A stretch of 25,262 bases of DNA from Crocosphaera sp038442745 (GTDB lineage Bacteria > Cyanobacteriota > Cyanobacteriia > Cyanobacteriales > Microcystaceae), in contig NZ_JARVCN010000387.1 of assembly GCF_038442745.1 (NCBI RefSeq), positions 1-25,262 of the forward strand, read 5' to 3'. The translations under genes were made by a program, and so were the position numbers. The stretch's first letter is position 1, and each line of letters begins with the position of its first letter. Positions 16,330 to 23,948 of the stretch are shown here, piece after piece. The notes beneath the pieces were generated by a model, which saw nothing but the letters and a program-made list of their open reading frames with translations, was not told the DNA's origin and made no database searches.

Positions 16330-17040
16330 TTATGATTCAGCTTGATCCGAACTCGTTTCGCTAGACCATTTTTCCCAAAGATCCCGACGACGTTTTTGAG
16401 TTCTTTGTATCTGTTGATCCCGTCGCCATTGAGCAATTAATTGATGATTTCCCGAACGTAAAATATCAGGGACTTCCCAATCTTGAAAAACAGCAGGACG
16501 AGTATATTGGGGATAATCCAATAACCCTTCTTCAAAACTTTCTGCTTTTAAAGATTCAGTTTTACCCACCGTTCCAGGTAATAAACGAACCACCCCATTA
16601 ATTAATGCCAAAGCAGGAATTTCTCCGCAAGTCAAAACAAAATCCCCCAGAGAAATTTCTCGATCCGCTAAGTAACGAATACGCTCATCAAACCCTTCAT
16701 AATGACCACAAATCAAAATCAATTGTTGATAATGGGTAGCTAAATCTTGTAAAGTAGTTTGGGTTAACGGCGAACCCTGGGGAGTCAACAAAATCACTTG
16801 TGAGTGAGGTAAGCGAGGTAAAGAATTAACCGCCGCAAAAATTGGCTCAGGTTTCAGTACCATCCCCACCCCACCCCCATAGGGGATATCATCCACTCGG
16901 TGGTGCTTGTCCACCGTAAAATCACGGGGGTTAACCAGGTTAACAGAAGCGATCGCATTCGCTAACGCCCTACCCAGTAAACCAGACTGTAAGCCAGAGG
17001 TAAAAAAATCGGGAAATAAAGTAATGACATCGATATTCAC
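16330..17040 (-). CDS. trmD: tRNA (guanine-N1)-methyltransferase
   Basis: A 236-residue SPOUT-family methyltransferase that methylates G37 next to the anticodon using S-adenosylmethionine and prevents +1 frameshifting. Hallmarks present: IDVITLFPDFF at the N-terminus, the loop PYGGGVGMVLKPEP (53-66), and the trefoil-knot SAM site made by LLTPQGSPL, LICGHYEGFDERI (109-121) and SLGDFVLTCGE (130-140), then NGVVRLLPGTVGK. Length is normal. It is divergent from cphB, sharing a 197-bp gap, and converges on the small membrane protein gene. Confidence 0.96.
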   Translation of the reverse strand: MNIDVITLFPDFFTSGLQSGLLGRALANAIASVNLVNPRDFTVDKHHRVDDIPYGGGVGMVLKPEPIFAAVNSLPRLPHSQVILLTPQGSPLTQTTLQDLATHYQQLILICGHYEGFDERIRYLADREISLGDFVLTCGEIPALALINGVVRLLPGTVGKTESLKAESFEEGLLDYPQYTRPAVFQDWEVPDILRSGNHQLIAQWRRDQQIQRTQKRRRDLWEKWSSETSSDQAES

Positions 17041-17184
17041 AATCGACCTGCATAAAGTTACAAAAATAATATTAATTTTACAGTTCCGAGGCTAGTGTAG
17101 CTTAAAATGGATCAGAGAAAAGGGGCCAAGAATTGAGTAAGTACCAAGGCTTAACGTTGGCATATTCCGCTCTTATCCCTAATT

Positions 17185-17250
17185 ATGACTAACAAGCGCG
17201 AACGTACCGAACCTTCTTTGGCTAGAAAGATAAGATTATGTTGCAATTAG
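17185..17250 (+). other. Possible leader ORF overlapping the cphB start
   Basis: ATG at 17185 opens a 21-codon frame (MTNKRERTEPSLARKIRLCCN) ending in TAG at 17248-17250, overlapping the cphB ATG at 17238 in a different frame. This could be a chance ORF or a translational-coupling leader. No Shine-Dalgarno precedes it. The rest of the 197-bp trmD-cphB gap shows no clear promoter and no GTA-N8-TAC NtcA site that I can find. Confidence 0.2.
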
Positions 17251-18092
17251 AGACTCAATCCCAACCAAGCCCCATGTCCCAATCCACAACTACTGCCATT
17301 TTGGTTATCGGTGGCGCAGAAGACAAAGTTCATGGTAAAGAAATTCTGCAGACCTTTTGGTTTCGTTCAGGTGGTACCAATGCCACTATAGGTATTATTC
17401 CCTCAGCTTCAAGAGAACCTGTGTTAATCGGGGAGAGATATCAAAACATCTTTGAAGAAATGGGAGCCAAATACGTTAAAGTCCTAGATATTCGCGACCG
17501 CGACCAAGGCAATGACCCCTACTTTAAGCAATACATCGAAGAATGTACAGGGGTATTCATGACAGGCGGCGATCAACTAAGATTATGTGGACTATTAGCC
17601 GATACTCCCCTCATGGAAAGGATACGACAACGAGTCCAACTCGGTGAAATCTCCCTAGCAGGAACCAGCGCAGGAGCGGCTGTGATGGGACACCACATGA
17701 TCGCAGGGGGTAGCAGTGGAGAGTCTCCCAATCGTGCTTTAGTCGATATGGCCATGGGACTGGGTATTATTCCCGAAATCATTGTCGATCAACACTTTCA
17801 TAACCGCAACCGTATGGCACGCTTATTAAGTGCCTTGTCAAGCCATCCAGAAAGACTGGGTATGGGTATCGACGAAGACACCTGCGCCCTATTTGAAAAA
17901 GACGGCTTAATTCGGATCGTCGGCAAAGGAACCGTTAGCATCGTCGATGGCAGAGACATGACTTACACCAACCAAGCAGACATCTTAGCCACAGAGCCTC
18001 TCAGTCTCCATAACCTAAGAGTAAACATCTTATCCCACGGAGACTGCTATCATCTCCATCAACATCAATGTATTGCTAAAATAAGTAGCTGA
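17238..18092 (+). CDS. cphB: Cyanophycinase (peptidase S51)
   Basis: A 284-residue exopeptidase that cleaves the storage polymer cyanophycin to beta-Asp-Arg dipeptides in the cytoplasm. The nucleophile Ser144 lies in AGTSAGAAVMGHHMIAGGS; Gln113 (TGGDQLRL) and His186 (VDQHFHNRNRMARL) match the other known active-site positions. Their spacing (31 and 42 residues from the Ser) equals that of the Synechocystis enzyme. That comparison also suggests Met13 (17274) as an alternative start giving the classical length of about 271. I keep the first ATG because it has a purine-rich stretch (GAAAGATAAGA) before it, while Met13 has none. The cphA gene follows 123 bp downstream on the same strand. Confidence 0.96.
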   Translation: MLQLETQSQPSPMSQSTTTAILVIGGAEDKVHGKEILQTFWFRSGGTNATIGIIPSASREPVLIGERYQNIFEEMGAKYVKVLDIRDRDQGNDPYFKQYIEECTGVFMTGGDQLRLCGLLADTPLMERIRQRVQLGEISLAGTSAGAAVMGHHMIAGGSSGESPNRALVDMAMGLGIIPEIIVDQHFHNRNRMARLLSALSSHPERLGMGIDEDTCALFEKDGLIRIVGKGTVSIVDGRDMTYTNQADILATEPLSLHNLRVNILSHGDCYHLHQHQCIAKISS

Positions 18093-18117
18093 ATGCAATA
18101 AACAAACATAAAAAAAT

Positions 18118-18150
18118 TGTTCACTATGAACAGCTATTCACCCTAGTGAA
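18118..18150 (+). promoter_or_regulatory. Two adjacent palindromes between cphB and cphA
   Basis: TGTTCA-cta-TGAACA (18118-18132) is followed by TTCAC-ccta-GTGAA (18137-18150). Both are perfect inverted repeats and share the TTCAC/GTGAA core. They lie 66-98 bp before the cphA ATG. They could be tandem operators for a dimeric regulator controlling cphA separately from cphB, or RNA hairpins tuning read-through. They lack a T-run, so a classical terminator is unlikely. Confidence 0.4.
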
Positions 18151-18215
18151 AAGACAAGATCATTAGGATATGTTCTCTGTGTCCTCAAGCGTGCTTTTGT
18201 ATAGAAACGGCGAGT

Positions 18216-20834
18216 ATGAAAATATTAAAAACCCTTACCCTGCGCGGCCCTAACTATTGGAGTATTAGGCGCAAAAAACTGATTGTTATGCGCCTAGATC
18301 TAGAGGACTTGGCAGAAAAACCCTCAAACGAAATTGCCGGTTTCTACGAAGGCTTAGTGGAGATTCTACCTAGCTTGGTTGAACATTACTGTTCTCCTGG
18401 CCATCGAGGGGGTTTCCTAGAAAGAGTGAAAAAAGGCACTTATATGGGGCATATCGTAGAACACGTAGCCCTAGAATTACAAGAATTAACCAAAATGCCC
18501 GTGGGGTTTGGTCGCACCAGAGAAACCGCCACCCCAGGGGTCTATAACGTCGTTTTTGAATACTTAGATGAACAGGCCGGCCGTTATGCAGGGAGGGCCG
18601 CTGTTCGCCTTTGTCAGTCCATCGTGGAAACAGGTGGTTACCCCATCCGAGAATTGGAGCAAGATCTCAGCGATCTTAAAGACTTACAAGCCAACGCAGC
18701 TTTGGGGCCATCAACCCAAACCCTCGTTACAGAAGCAGAAGCGAGAAATATCCCTTGGATGCCCCTCACTGCCAGGGCAATGGTACAGTTAGGTTACGGT
18801 GTACATCTGAAGCGCATTCAGGCAACCCTCAGCGACTATTCCGGCATTTTAGCCGTAGAACTAGCCTGTGATAAAGAAGGCACTAAAACCATTCTCCAAG
18901 ACGCAGGGGTTCCTGTTCCTAAAGGCACCACCATCGAGTTTTTTGAAGAGCTAGAAAGTGCTATCGCCGATGTGGGGGGTTATCCCATCGTTATTAAACC
19001 CCTCGACGGTAATCATGGCAGGGGTATTACCATCGATATAAACACCTGGGAAGACGCAGAAGGAGCATACGATCTCGCCAGCCAACACTCAAAAAATCGC
19101 ACAGTCATTGTTGAACGCTTCTATAAGGGTAGCGATCACCGTTTATTAGTCATTAACGGTAAATTGGTAGCTGTGGCCGAACGAGTGCCGGCTCATGTGG
19201 TAGGAGATGAGGAACATACCATTCAAGAATTGATCGAAATAACCAACCAAGATCCCCGACGGGGAGAAGGTCACGATAACGTTCTCACCAAGATTAAAGT
19301 GGATCAAACCTCCCTGGCAATCCTGGAAAAACAAGGACTTCGCCTCGAAACCGTGCTAGACAAAGGGGAAATCGCCTATTTACGGGCAACAGCCAACCTC
19401 AGTACCGGCGGCATCGCCATCGATCGCACCGACGATATCCACCCCCAAAACCTCTGGATCGCAGAACGAGTGGCTAAAATTATTGGCCTTGACATAATGG
19501 GTATTGATGTGGTAACACCAGACATCACCAAACCCCTACAAGAAGTAGATGGGGTGATCGTCGAGGTAAATGCTGCTCCTGGGTTTCGCATGCACGTCGC
19601 CCCCTCTCAAGGATTATCCCGCAACGTGGCCGCCCAAGTCATGGATATGCTGTTTCCTCCGGACACCCCCAGTCGCGTCCCCATCATCGCCATTACCGGC
19701 ACCAATGGGAAGACCACTACCACCCGTTTAACGGCCCACATTTACCGCCAAACAGGTAGAGTGGTGGGGTATACCAGCACCGATGGGGTCTACATTGGAG
19801 AGTATTTGGTGGAAAAAGGAGACAACACCGGACCGTTTAGCGCAGCTATGATCCTCAAAGATCCCACCGTGGAAGTAGCTGTGTTGGAAAGTGCTAGGGG
19901 TGGGATTCTGCGATCGGGTTTGGCTTTCGATAGTTGCGACGTAGGTATTGTTTTAAATGTAGCCGCCGATCATTTGGGGTTAGGGGACATCAACACCATC
20001 GAACAAATGGCCAGGGTAAAAGGTGTCATTGCCGAAGTGGTACACGGGGATGGTCACGCGGTACTGAATGCCGACGATCCTTTGGTAGCAGCTATGGCGG
20101 AAAAAGTCAAGGGAAAGGTGGCTTATTTTTCTATGAACCCTGACAACGAAATTATCCAGAATCATTTACGTCGGGATGGTTTGGCCGCGGTTTATGAGAA
20201 CGGTTATCTTTCCATACTCGAAGGACAATTTACCCTGAGAATCGAACAAGCGGTTAATGTCCCCATGACTATGGGGGGAATGGCACCCTTTATGATTGCT
20301 AACGCTTTGGCCGCTTGTTTGGCTGCCTTTTCTCAAGGGGTGGATATCGAAGACATTAGACAAGGGGTGAGGACATTTACTGCATCCGCAGAACAAACCC
20401 CCGGACGCATGAATCTCTTTAACTTAGGAGATCATCACGCTTTGGTAGATTATGCTCACAACCCTGCAGGTTACGAAGCAGTAGGAGAGTTTGTCAAAAA
20501 CTGGCAAGGACAACGGTTAGGGGTAGTGGGTGGCCCCGGCGATCGCCGGGATGAAGACTTAGTCCTTTTAGGTCAAATCGCTGCTCGGGTTTTTGATCGC
20601 ATTATTGTTAAAGAAGACGATGATAAAAGGGGCCGGGATCTTGGTGAAGCGGCCGATCTAATTATTAAAGGTATTTTACAAGAGAATTCTCAAGCTAAAT
20701 ACGAAGCCATTTTAGACGAGACAGAAGCAATCAATTACGGCTTAGATAAGGTGGATAAAGGCGGGTTAGTGGTTGTTTTCCCCGAAAGCGTTACTAGGGC
20801 TATTTCTCTGATTAAGCAACGAGACTCTGTTTGA
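18216..20834 (+). CDS. cphA: Cyanophycin synthetase
   Basis: An 872-residue enzyme that polymerises Asp and Arg into multi-L-arginyl-poly-L-aspartate without ribosomes. Residues 1-160 are the N domain. Residues 215-480 form the ATP-grasp domain that adds Asp (YPIVIKPLDGNHGRGI, VEVNAAPGFRMH). Residues 490-870 form the Mur-ligase-like domain that adds Arg, with P-loop GTNGKTTTT near 493-501, ESARGGILR, and ALVDYAHNPAGYEAV. The N domain carries His79-x-x-Glu82-His83 (HIVEHVALELQ), the type of motif linked to primer-generating hydrolysis in some CphA1 enzymes. Length is standard. Together with cphB it gives a complete nitrogen-reserve cycle. Confidence 0.97.
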   Translation: MKILKTLTLRGPNYWSIRRKKLIVMRLDLEDLAEKPSNEIAGFYEGLVEILPSLVEHYCSPGHRGGFLERVKKGTYMGHIVEHVALELQELTKMPVGFGRTRETATPGVYNVVFEYLDEQAGRYAGRAAVRLCQSIVETGGYPIRELEQDLSDLKDLQANAALGPSTQTLVTEAEARNIPWMPLTARAMVQLGYGVHLKRIQATLSDYSGILAVELACDKEGTKTILQDAGVPVPKGTTIEFFEELESAIADVGGYPIVIKPLDGNHGRGITIDINTWEDAEGAYDLASQHSKNRTVIVERFYKGSDHRLLVINGKLVAVAERVPAHVVGDEEHTIQELIEITNQDPRRGEGHDNVLTKIKVDQTSLAILEKQGLRLETVLDKGEIAYLRATANLSTGGIAIDRTDDIHPQNLWIAERVAKIIGLDIMGIDVVTPDITKPLQEVDGVIVEVNAAPGFRMHVAPSQGLSRNVAAQVMDMLFPPDTPSRVPIIAITGTNGKTTTTRLTAHIYRQTGRVVGYTSTDGVYIGEYLVEKGDNTGPFSAAMILKDPTVEVAVLESARGGILRSGLAFDSCDVGIVLNVAADHLGLGDINTIEQMARVKGVIAEVVHGDGHAVLNADDPLVAAMAEKVKGKVAYFSMNPDNEIIQNHLRRDGLAAVYENGYLSILEGQFTLRIEQAVNVPMTMGGMAPFMIANALAACLAAFSQGVDIEDIRQGVRTFTASAEQTPGRMNLFNLGDHHALVDYAHNPAGYEAVGEFVKNWQGQRLGVVGGPGDRRDEDLVLLGQIAARVFDRIIVKEDDDKRGRDLGEAADLIIKGILQENSQAKYEAILDETEAINYGLDKVDKGGLVVVFPESVTRAISLIKQRDSV

Positions 20835-20843
20835 TCACGAACC

Positions 20844-21000
20844 CTATTCAACCAACACATTAAGCTCGGGTAAAACATCCTCTCCCGATAAAGATACGGG
20901 AAGAGATAGGGTTTATGTAGGTTGTTGGGGTCGATAAATTTCCACAGTGTTATCTTGAGGATTAATTAACCAACCTAAGCTTAAACCAGCGTCTATGTAA
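20844..21000 (-). pseudogene. C-terminal relic of a Uma2 family gene
   Basis: The minus strand reads YIDAGLSLGWLINPQDNTV then EIYRPQQPT, a TAA stop, then LSLPVSLSGEDVLPELNVLVE and a final stop at 20844. This aligns residue for residue with positions 142-195 of the intact Uma2 protein at 12585-13172 (YKENGAKLGWLIN, VEIYRPHK, LSGEDILPGF). The first 140 residues are missing and the internal stop marks decay. It lies directly downstream of cphA in convergent orientation. Confidence 0.85.
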
Positions 21001-21150
21001 GATGTTATCAAAGCAAAGCGTAGTGAGTCCGCTATAGCTAAGGATAGAAAAAAACGGACTGAAGATAACTTCCCAGTTTATAGTTTCCGCACCTTAATAG
21101 AAGATTTAGGGACAATTTGCTTGAATACAGTTGAATGTACTTTAGAGAGT
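21001..21150 (+). pseudogene. Probable transposase C-terminal relic (IS1634-like)
   Basis: The plus strand from 21001 reads DVIKAKRSESAIAKDRKKRT, then EDNFPVYSFRTLIEDLGTI and CLNTVECTLES. The KRT..xxPVYSFRTLxxDLxTIxxNTV pattern resembles the C-terminal segment of IS1634-type transposases (PVHSFRTLLADLATLTRNTV). A stop lies immediately upstream in frame (20998-21000), no start exists, and after about residue 50 the resemblance fades into the reverse strand of the cdv3-like gene. The family name is from memory of the motif and is the least certain of the three relics. Confidence 0.5.
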
Positions 21151-21173
21151 GGAAAATACGTTGAATGGAATCA

Positions 21174-21857
21174 TTATGAGGATTGTTTCTTATTTCCAGA
21201 CACCTGCTTCCCCGAATTGTTCGTTGGACGTTGAGCAGAATGATTGTAAAGTTGTTGGCGGCCATTGCGCACCACTCCCAACATTTCCCCTAGCTCTTGT
21301 TCTAGACGGGTGAGAACTGCATCTGCATATTCGTCGGCCCCGTCTTGAATTTGCTGTGCTTCGGCGATACTTTTCTGATACAAGTTTTCCATTTCCCCGT
21401 TCGCCATTTGTCGTTGTTGATCGATCTCAGCCACCGTTTGAGCTTTAATGGCTTCACATTGGGTCTGTACCTGGTGCAATATTTGATTAGCTTCGTGTTG
21501 AGCTTGTTGAATGATTCCTGATTCGTCTAAAATCTCTGCGGCTTCTTGCTCTGCTTGCTGAACTACATGCTGTGCATAGTTTTCGGCATTGGTTAGAATT
21601 TCTTGTTTTTGCTCGAGAACCTGTAATGCTTTTCTAATGGCTTCAGGAATCTTTGTTCCAATAAATTCTAATTGTTCTAATACTTTATCTTCATCGATAA
21701 TTGTCCATCGTGACACAGGAATATGAAAACTCTCGTAGATTATCTCCTGAAGACGAGATAATTCCTGTTGTATGTCAAAATCAGCCTCTCGAGGAGAACC
21801 ATTGTCGTTGTATGAAGCGTTTATAGAAGGATTTTGGGGCGAGGTTTGACGTGCCAT
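21174..21857 (-). CDS. cdv3: DivIVA-like coiled-coil protein, Cdv3 candidate
   Basis: A 227-residue soluble protein. A short disordered N-terminus is followed by FDIQQELSRLQEIIYESFHIP and RWTIIDEDKVLEQLEFI, then a long Gln/Glu/Ala-rich coiled coil at about 70-205 (AENYAQHVVQQAEQEAAEIL, QIQDGADEYADAVLTRLEQEL), and a polar tail with NNSGKQVSGNKKQ. This matches the cyanobacterial DivIVA-like division protein Cdv3, which takes part in divisome assembly. ATP synthase b-subunit-like coiled coils look similar, but there is no N-terminal membrane helix here. It survives intact between a transposase relic and a TnpB relic; its stop region overlaps the end of the relic frame. Confidence 0.75.
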   Translation of the reverse strand: MARQTSPQNPSINASYNDNGSPREADFDIQQELSRLQEIIYESFHIPVSRWTIIDEDKVLEQLEFIGTKIPEAIRKALQVLEQKQEILTNAENYAQHVVQQAEQEAAEILDESGIIQQAQHEANQILHQVQTQCEAIKAQTVAEIDQQRQMANGEMENLYQKSIAEAQQIQDGADEYADAVLTRLEQELGEMLGVVRNGRQQLYNHSAQRPTNNSGKQVSGNKKQSS

Positions 21858-22005
21858 AAGTCAATATGAACAATTTATTTTATTGACACTCCCACTGTTA
21901 AGCTAAGGCTATAACGGGGGATTATTTGTTCACAGAGGTTACTTACTTAAACAGAATTTCTCCCTTCGGCTGATGCCCACGGCGAAGCCTGAAAAAGTAG
22001 AGGTA

Positions 22006-22227
22006 TCATCTCCTAAACTGTCTTGCTTGTGATTTCAGCTTATCAGCAAAGTTAAAGTCATGAGCTAATACACGATAACAATGATTAAGGTCATACTTAT
22101 TGACTTTTTTATTGTCTATCCAAAAGAGAAAGCACTTATTGTGGACAAACTTAGCGTCATGTATTGCCTCGTTTATAACCGTGTACTGATGTTTTTTAGC
22201 TCTAATCTTTAACTCCAAAACTAACAT
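22006..22227 (-). pseudogene. TnpB N-terminal relic (IS200/IS605 group)
   Basis: A 73-codon frame, LELKIRAKKHQYTVINEAI, then AKFVHNKCFLFWIDNKKVNK and YDLNHCYRVLAHDFNFADKL. This is the standard N-terminus of cyanobacterial TnpB (OrfB) proteins. It breaks off at KSQARQ and stops 3 codons later, so about 80% of TnpB, including the RuvC and zinc-finger parts, is gone. The bases just after the stop (21960-21990) carry small GGC/GCC and CTTCG/CGAAG stems that could be a retained right end. No tnpA is present. It cannot encode a working RNA-guided nuclease. Confidence 0.85.
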
Positions 22228-22277
22228 TTATGCCGATCTCATCAGTCTGAGTAGAGTTTAACACAAAGTTTTCTGGC

Positions 22278-22305
22278 TTGAGCAAAAATTTGCTAGGGTT
22301 ATGTA
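22278..22305 (+). promoter_or_regulatory. Candidate promoter of petL
   Basis: TTGAGC (22278-22283) and TATGTA (22300-22305) are separated by 16 bp and followed by a leader of about 50 bases before the petL ATG. The match is moderate. No other promoter-like pair was noticed between the TnpB relic and petL. Confidence 0.35.
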
Positions 22306-22364
22306 TTAAACGGTAATCACAGGTTAAAATAACATAAAATTACACAATCTAGGAGAAAAAAATT

Positions 22365-22466
22365 ATGTCGGGACTCACTATTGCTGCTTTTGGTGGATAC
22401 ATTGTCGTATTTACAACCGTTGCCCTGGGACTATATTTCGGTCTTCGTATAGCCAAAATTATTTAG
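22365..22466 (+). CDS. petL: Cytochrome b6f complex subunit PetL
   Basis: A 33-residue protein, MSGLTIAAFGGYIVVFTTVA followed by LGLYFGLRIAKII. It is one transmembrane helix with a short basic C-terminal end. The ending 'YFGLRxxKII' and the size fit PetL, a small peripheral subunit that stabilises the cytochrome b6f complex in the thylakoid membrane. An excellent Shine-Dalgarno, AGGAG at 22351-22355, precedes the ATG, and a strong hairpin follows the stop. Both support a real, probably monocistronic gene. Other one-helix photosynthetic subunits (PetM, PetG, PetN, PsbX, PsbT) have different end motifs. The name rests on pattern recognition of a very short protein. Confidence 0.75.
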   Translation: MSGLTIAAFGGYIVVFTTVALGLYFGLRIAKII

Positions 22467-22474
22467 GGAATTCG

Positions 22475-22515
22475 TGGAGTGGAGTGAGGGATTTTTTTCC
22501 CTCCCACTTCCCTCC
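22475..22515. terminator. Bidirectional terminator between petL and the MFS gene
   Basis: GTGGAGTGGAGTGAGGGA is followed by a run of six to seven T and then TCCCTCCCACTTCCCTCC. The arms pair imperfectly but over about 15 bases, rich in G and C against an AT-rich background. It lies between the converging petL and MFS stop codons and could serve both strands. Confidence 0.6.
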
Positions 22516-22518
22516 AAT

Positions 22519-23880
22519 TTAGGATAAGGTAGGCTGTAATTCTACAATTTTACTGTCATTTTCGAGGTTTTCTGTCTCATCTACCCAATGAATACAGACA
22601 GCCGCTAACAAGAGGGAAACTCCCCCTAAAACCACCACCAGCAAGGAATTATTATCGAGAAAGTAGTCCATAATTGCTCCTAAACCAAAAGCGGCAATGA
22701 TTTGGGGAATAACAATGAAAGCATTAAACAGTCCCATGTATAACCCCATATTTTTTTCAGGAATGATATGGGATAACATGGAGTAGGGAATAGCTAGGGT
22801 ACTAGACCAAGCAATGCCGAATCCTATCATGGGAAATAGGGCATGGATTGGCTTTTCTACCCAAAGTAAACTGATCAATCCAATTCCACCACATACTAAG
22901 CAAAGAGAATGGGTCATTTTTTTTCCTAGTCTCATGGTTAATTTAGGTAACACCCAGGAAAAAATAAAACAGATACCGTTATAAACAGCGATACAAATAC
23001 CAGCCCATTCGATGCCTTCAGTATACAGAGTTGAATTTTCTTCTACCGCACCAAAAATATTGTGAGCAACAGCAGGGGGGAAATAAAGAAACAGGCAAAA
23101 TATACCTAACCAGGTGAAAAATTGTACCACAGCTAATTGTTTCATGGTTTTGGGCATGGCTTGTATTAAATGAACAATCTCTGCTAATTTATCCTTGAGA
23201 CTTTTATTTTCATTAGCCTGTTGCATCGCTTTCAAGTTTTGAGGGGGTTTCTCTTCTGTGGTAATCACAGTCCAAAGAACGGTACTCAAAAAAACCGCTG
23301 CTCCGATGTAGAATGATAGTTTAACGGAGAAGGGAACTCCATCCCCTCCGTTGGTGCTATTACTAAAGCCAAAAACATGGGTTAATATCCAAGGGGAAAC
23401 GGAGGCAACTACAGCCCCTGCACCAATGAAAAAGCTTTGCATAGAAAAGCCTTGGGTGTGTTGTTTTTCGGGTAATAAGTCGGCAATGAAAGCTCGAAAA
23501 GGCTCCATAGTGATGTTAACGGATGTATCTAAAATCCACAGTAACCCTGCCGCTATCCAAAGGGTTGACGCATTAGGCATCAACACTAAGGCAATGGAAC
23601 TTAAAATGGCACCCACGAGAAAATAAGGTCGTCTTCTGCCTAATGGAGTCCAGGTGCGATCGCTCATATAACCGATAATGGGTTGAGCAATTAAACCACT
23701 CACTGGGGCCGCTAACCACAGCAGGGGAATTTGTTCCGGGTTAGCTCCTAAATACTCATAAATTGCGCTGGTATTGGCCATCTGTAATGCCCAACCGTAT
23801 TGCACCCCAAAAAATCCAAAACTCATATTCCATAATTCTAGGAAATTTCGGGTTCTATTGGTTTTATTTTTGGTAGTCAT
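22519..23880 (-). CDS. MFS transporter, SLC45/GPH sugar symporter type
   Basis: A 453-residue inner-membrane transporter with about 12 hydrophobic helices. The N-terminal text WNMSFGFFGVQYGWALQMAN and LIAQPIIGYMSDRTW, then TPLGRRRPYFLVGA, matches the sucrose/maltose-type SLC45 relatives, including the G-x-x-SDR and GRRRP loop between helices 2 and 3. Substrate is probably a sugar or glucoside but is not determined by sequence. An in-frame TTG at 23934 would add 18 polar Lys/Asn-rich residues. I chose the ATG at 23880 because family members begin just before the NxSFG helix and neither start has a clear Shine-Dalgarno. It follows gpsA by 68 bp on the same strand, so cotranscription is likely. 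Confidence 0.85.
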   Translation of the reverse strand: MTTKNKTNRTRNFLELWNMSFGFFGVQYGWALQMANTSAIYEYLGANPEQIPLLWLAAPVSGLIAQPIIGYMSDRTWTPLGRRRPYFLVGAILSSIALVLMPNASTLWIAAGLLWILDTSVNITMEPFRAFIADLLPEKQHTQGFSMQSFFIGAGAVVASVSPWILTHVFGFSNSTNGGDGVPFSVKLSFYIGAAVFLSTVLWTVITTEEKPPQNLKAMQQANENKSLKDKLAEIVHLIQAMPKTMKQLAVVQFFTWLGIFCLFLYFPPAVAHNIFGAVEENSTLYTEGIEWAGICIAVYNGICFIFSWVLPKLTMRLGKKMTHSLCLVCGGIGLISLLWVEKPIHALFPMIGFGIAWSSTLAIPYSMLSHIIPEKNMGLYMGLFNAFIVIPQIIAAFGLGAIMDYFLDNNSLLVVVLGGVSLLLAAVCIHWVDETENLENDSKIVELQPTLS

Positions 23881-23948
23881 CACGTTTTTTTTATTAACAA
23901 CAAGTTGCTTAATATTTTCTTTCTTTGAAGACAAATTAAACTCTCTCG

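Noticed and set aside
17041..17237. NtcA-type site upstream of cphB
   Set aside because: I looked for GTA-N8-TAC and found none with correct spacing.
20881..20907. Hairpin CTCTCCCG...CGGGAAGAG as a cphA terminator
   Set aside because: It needs a bulge, has no T-run, and lies within Uma2 relic coding sequence, where it is explained by codons.
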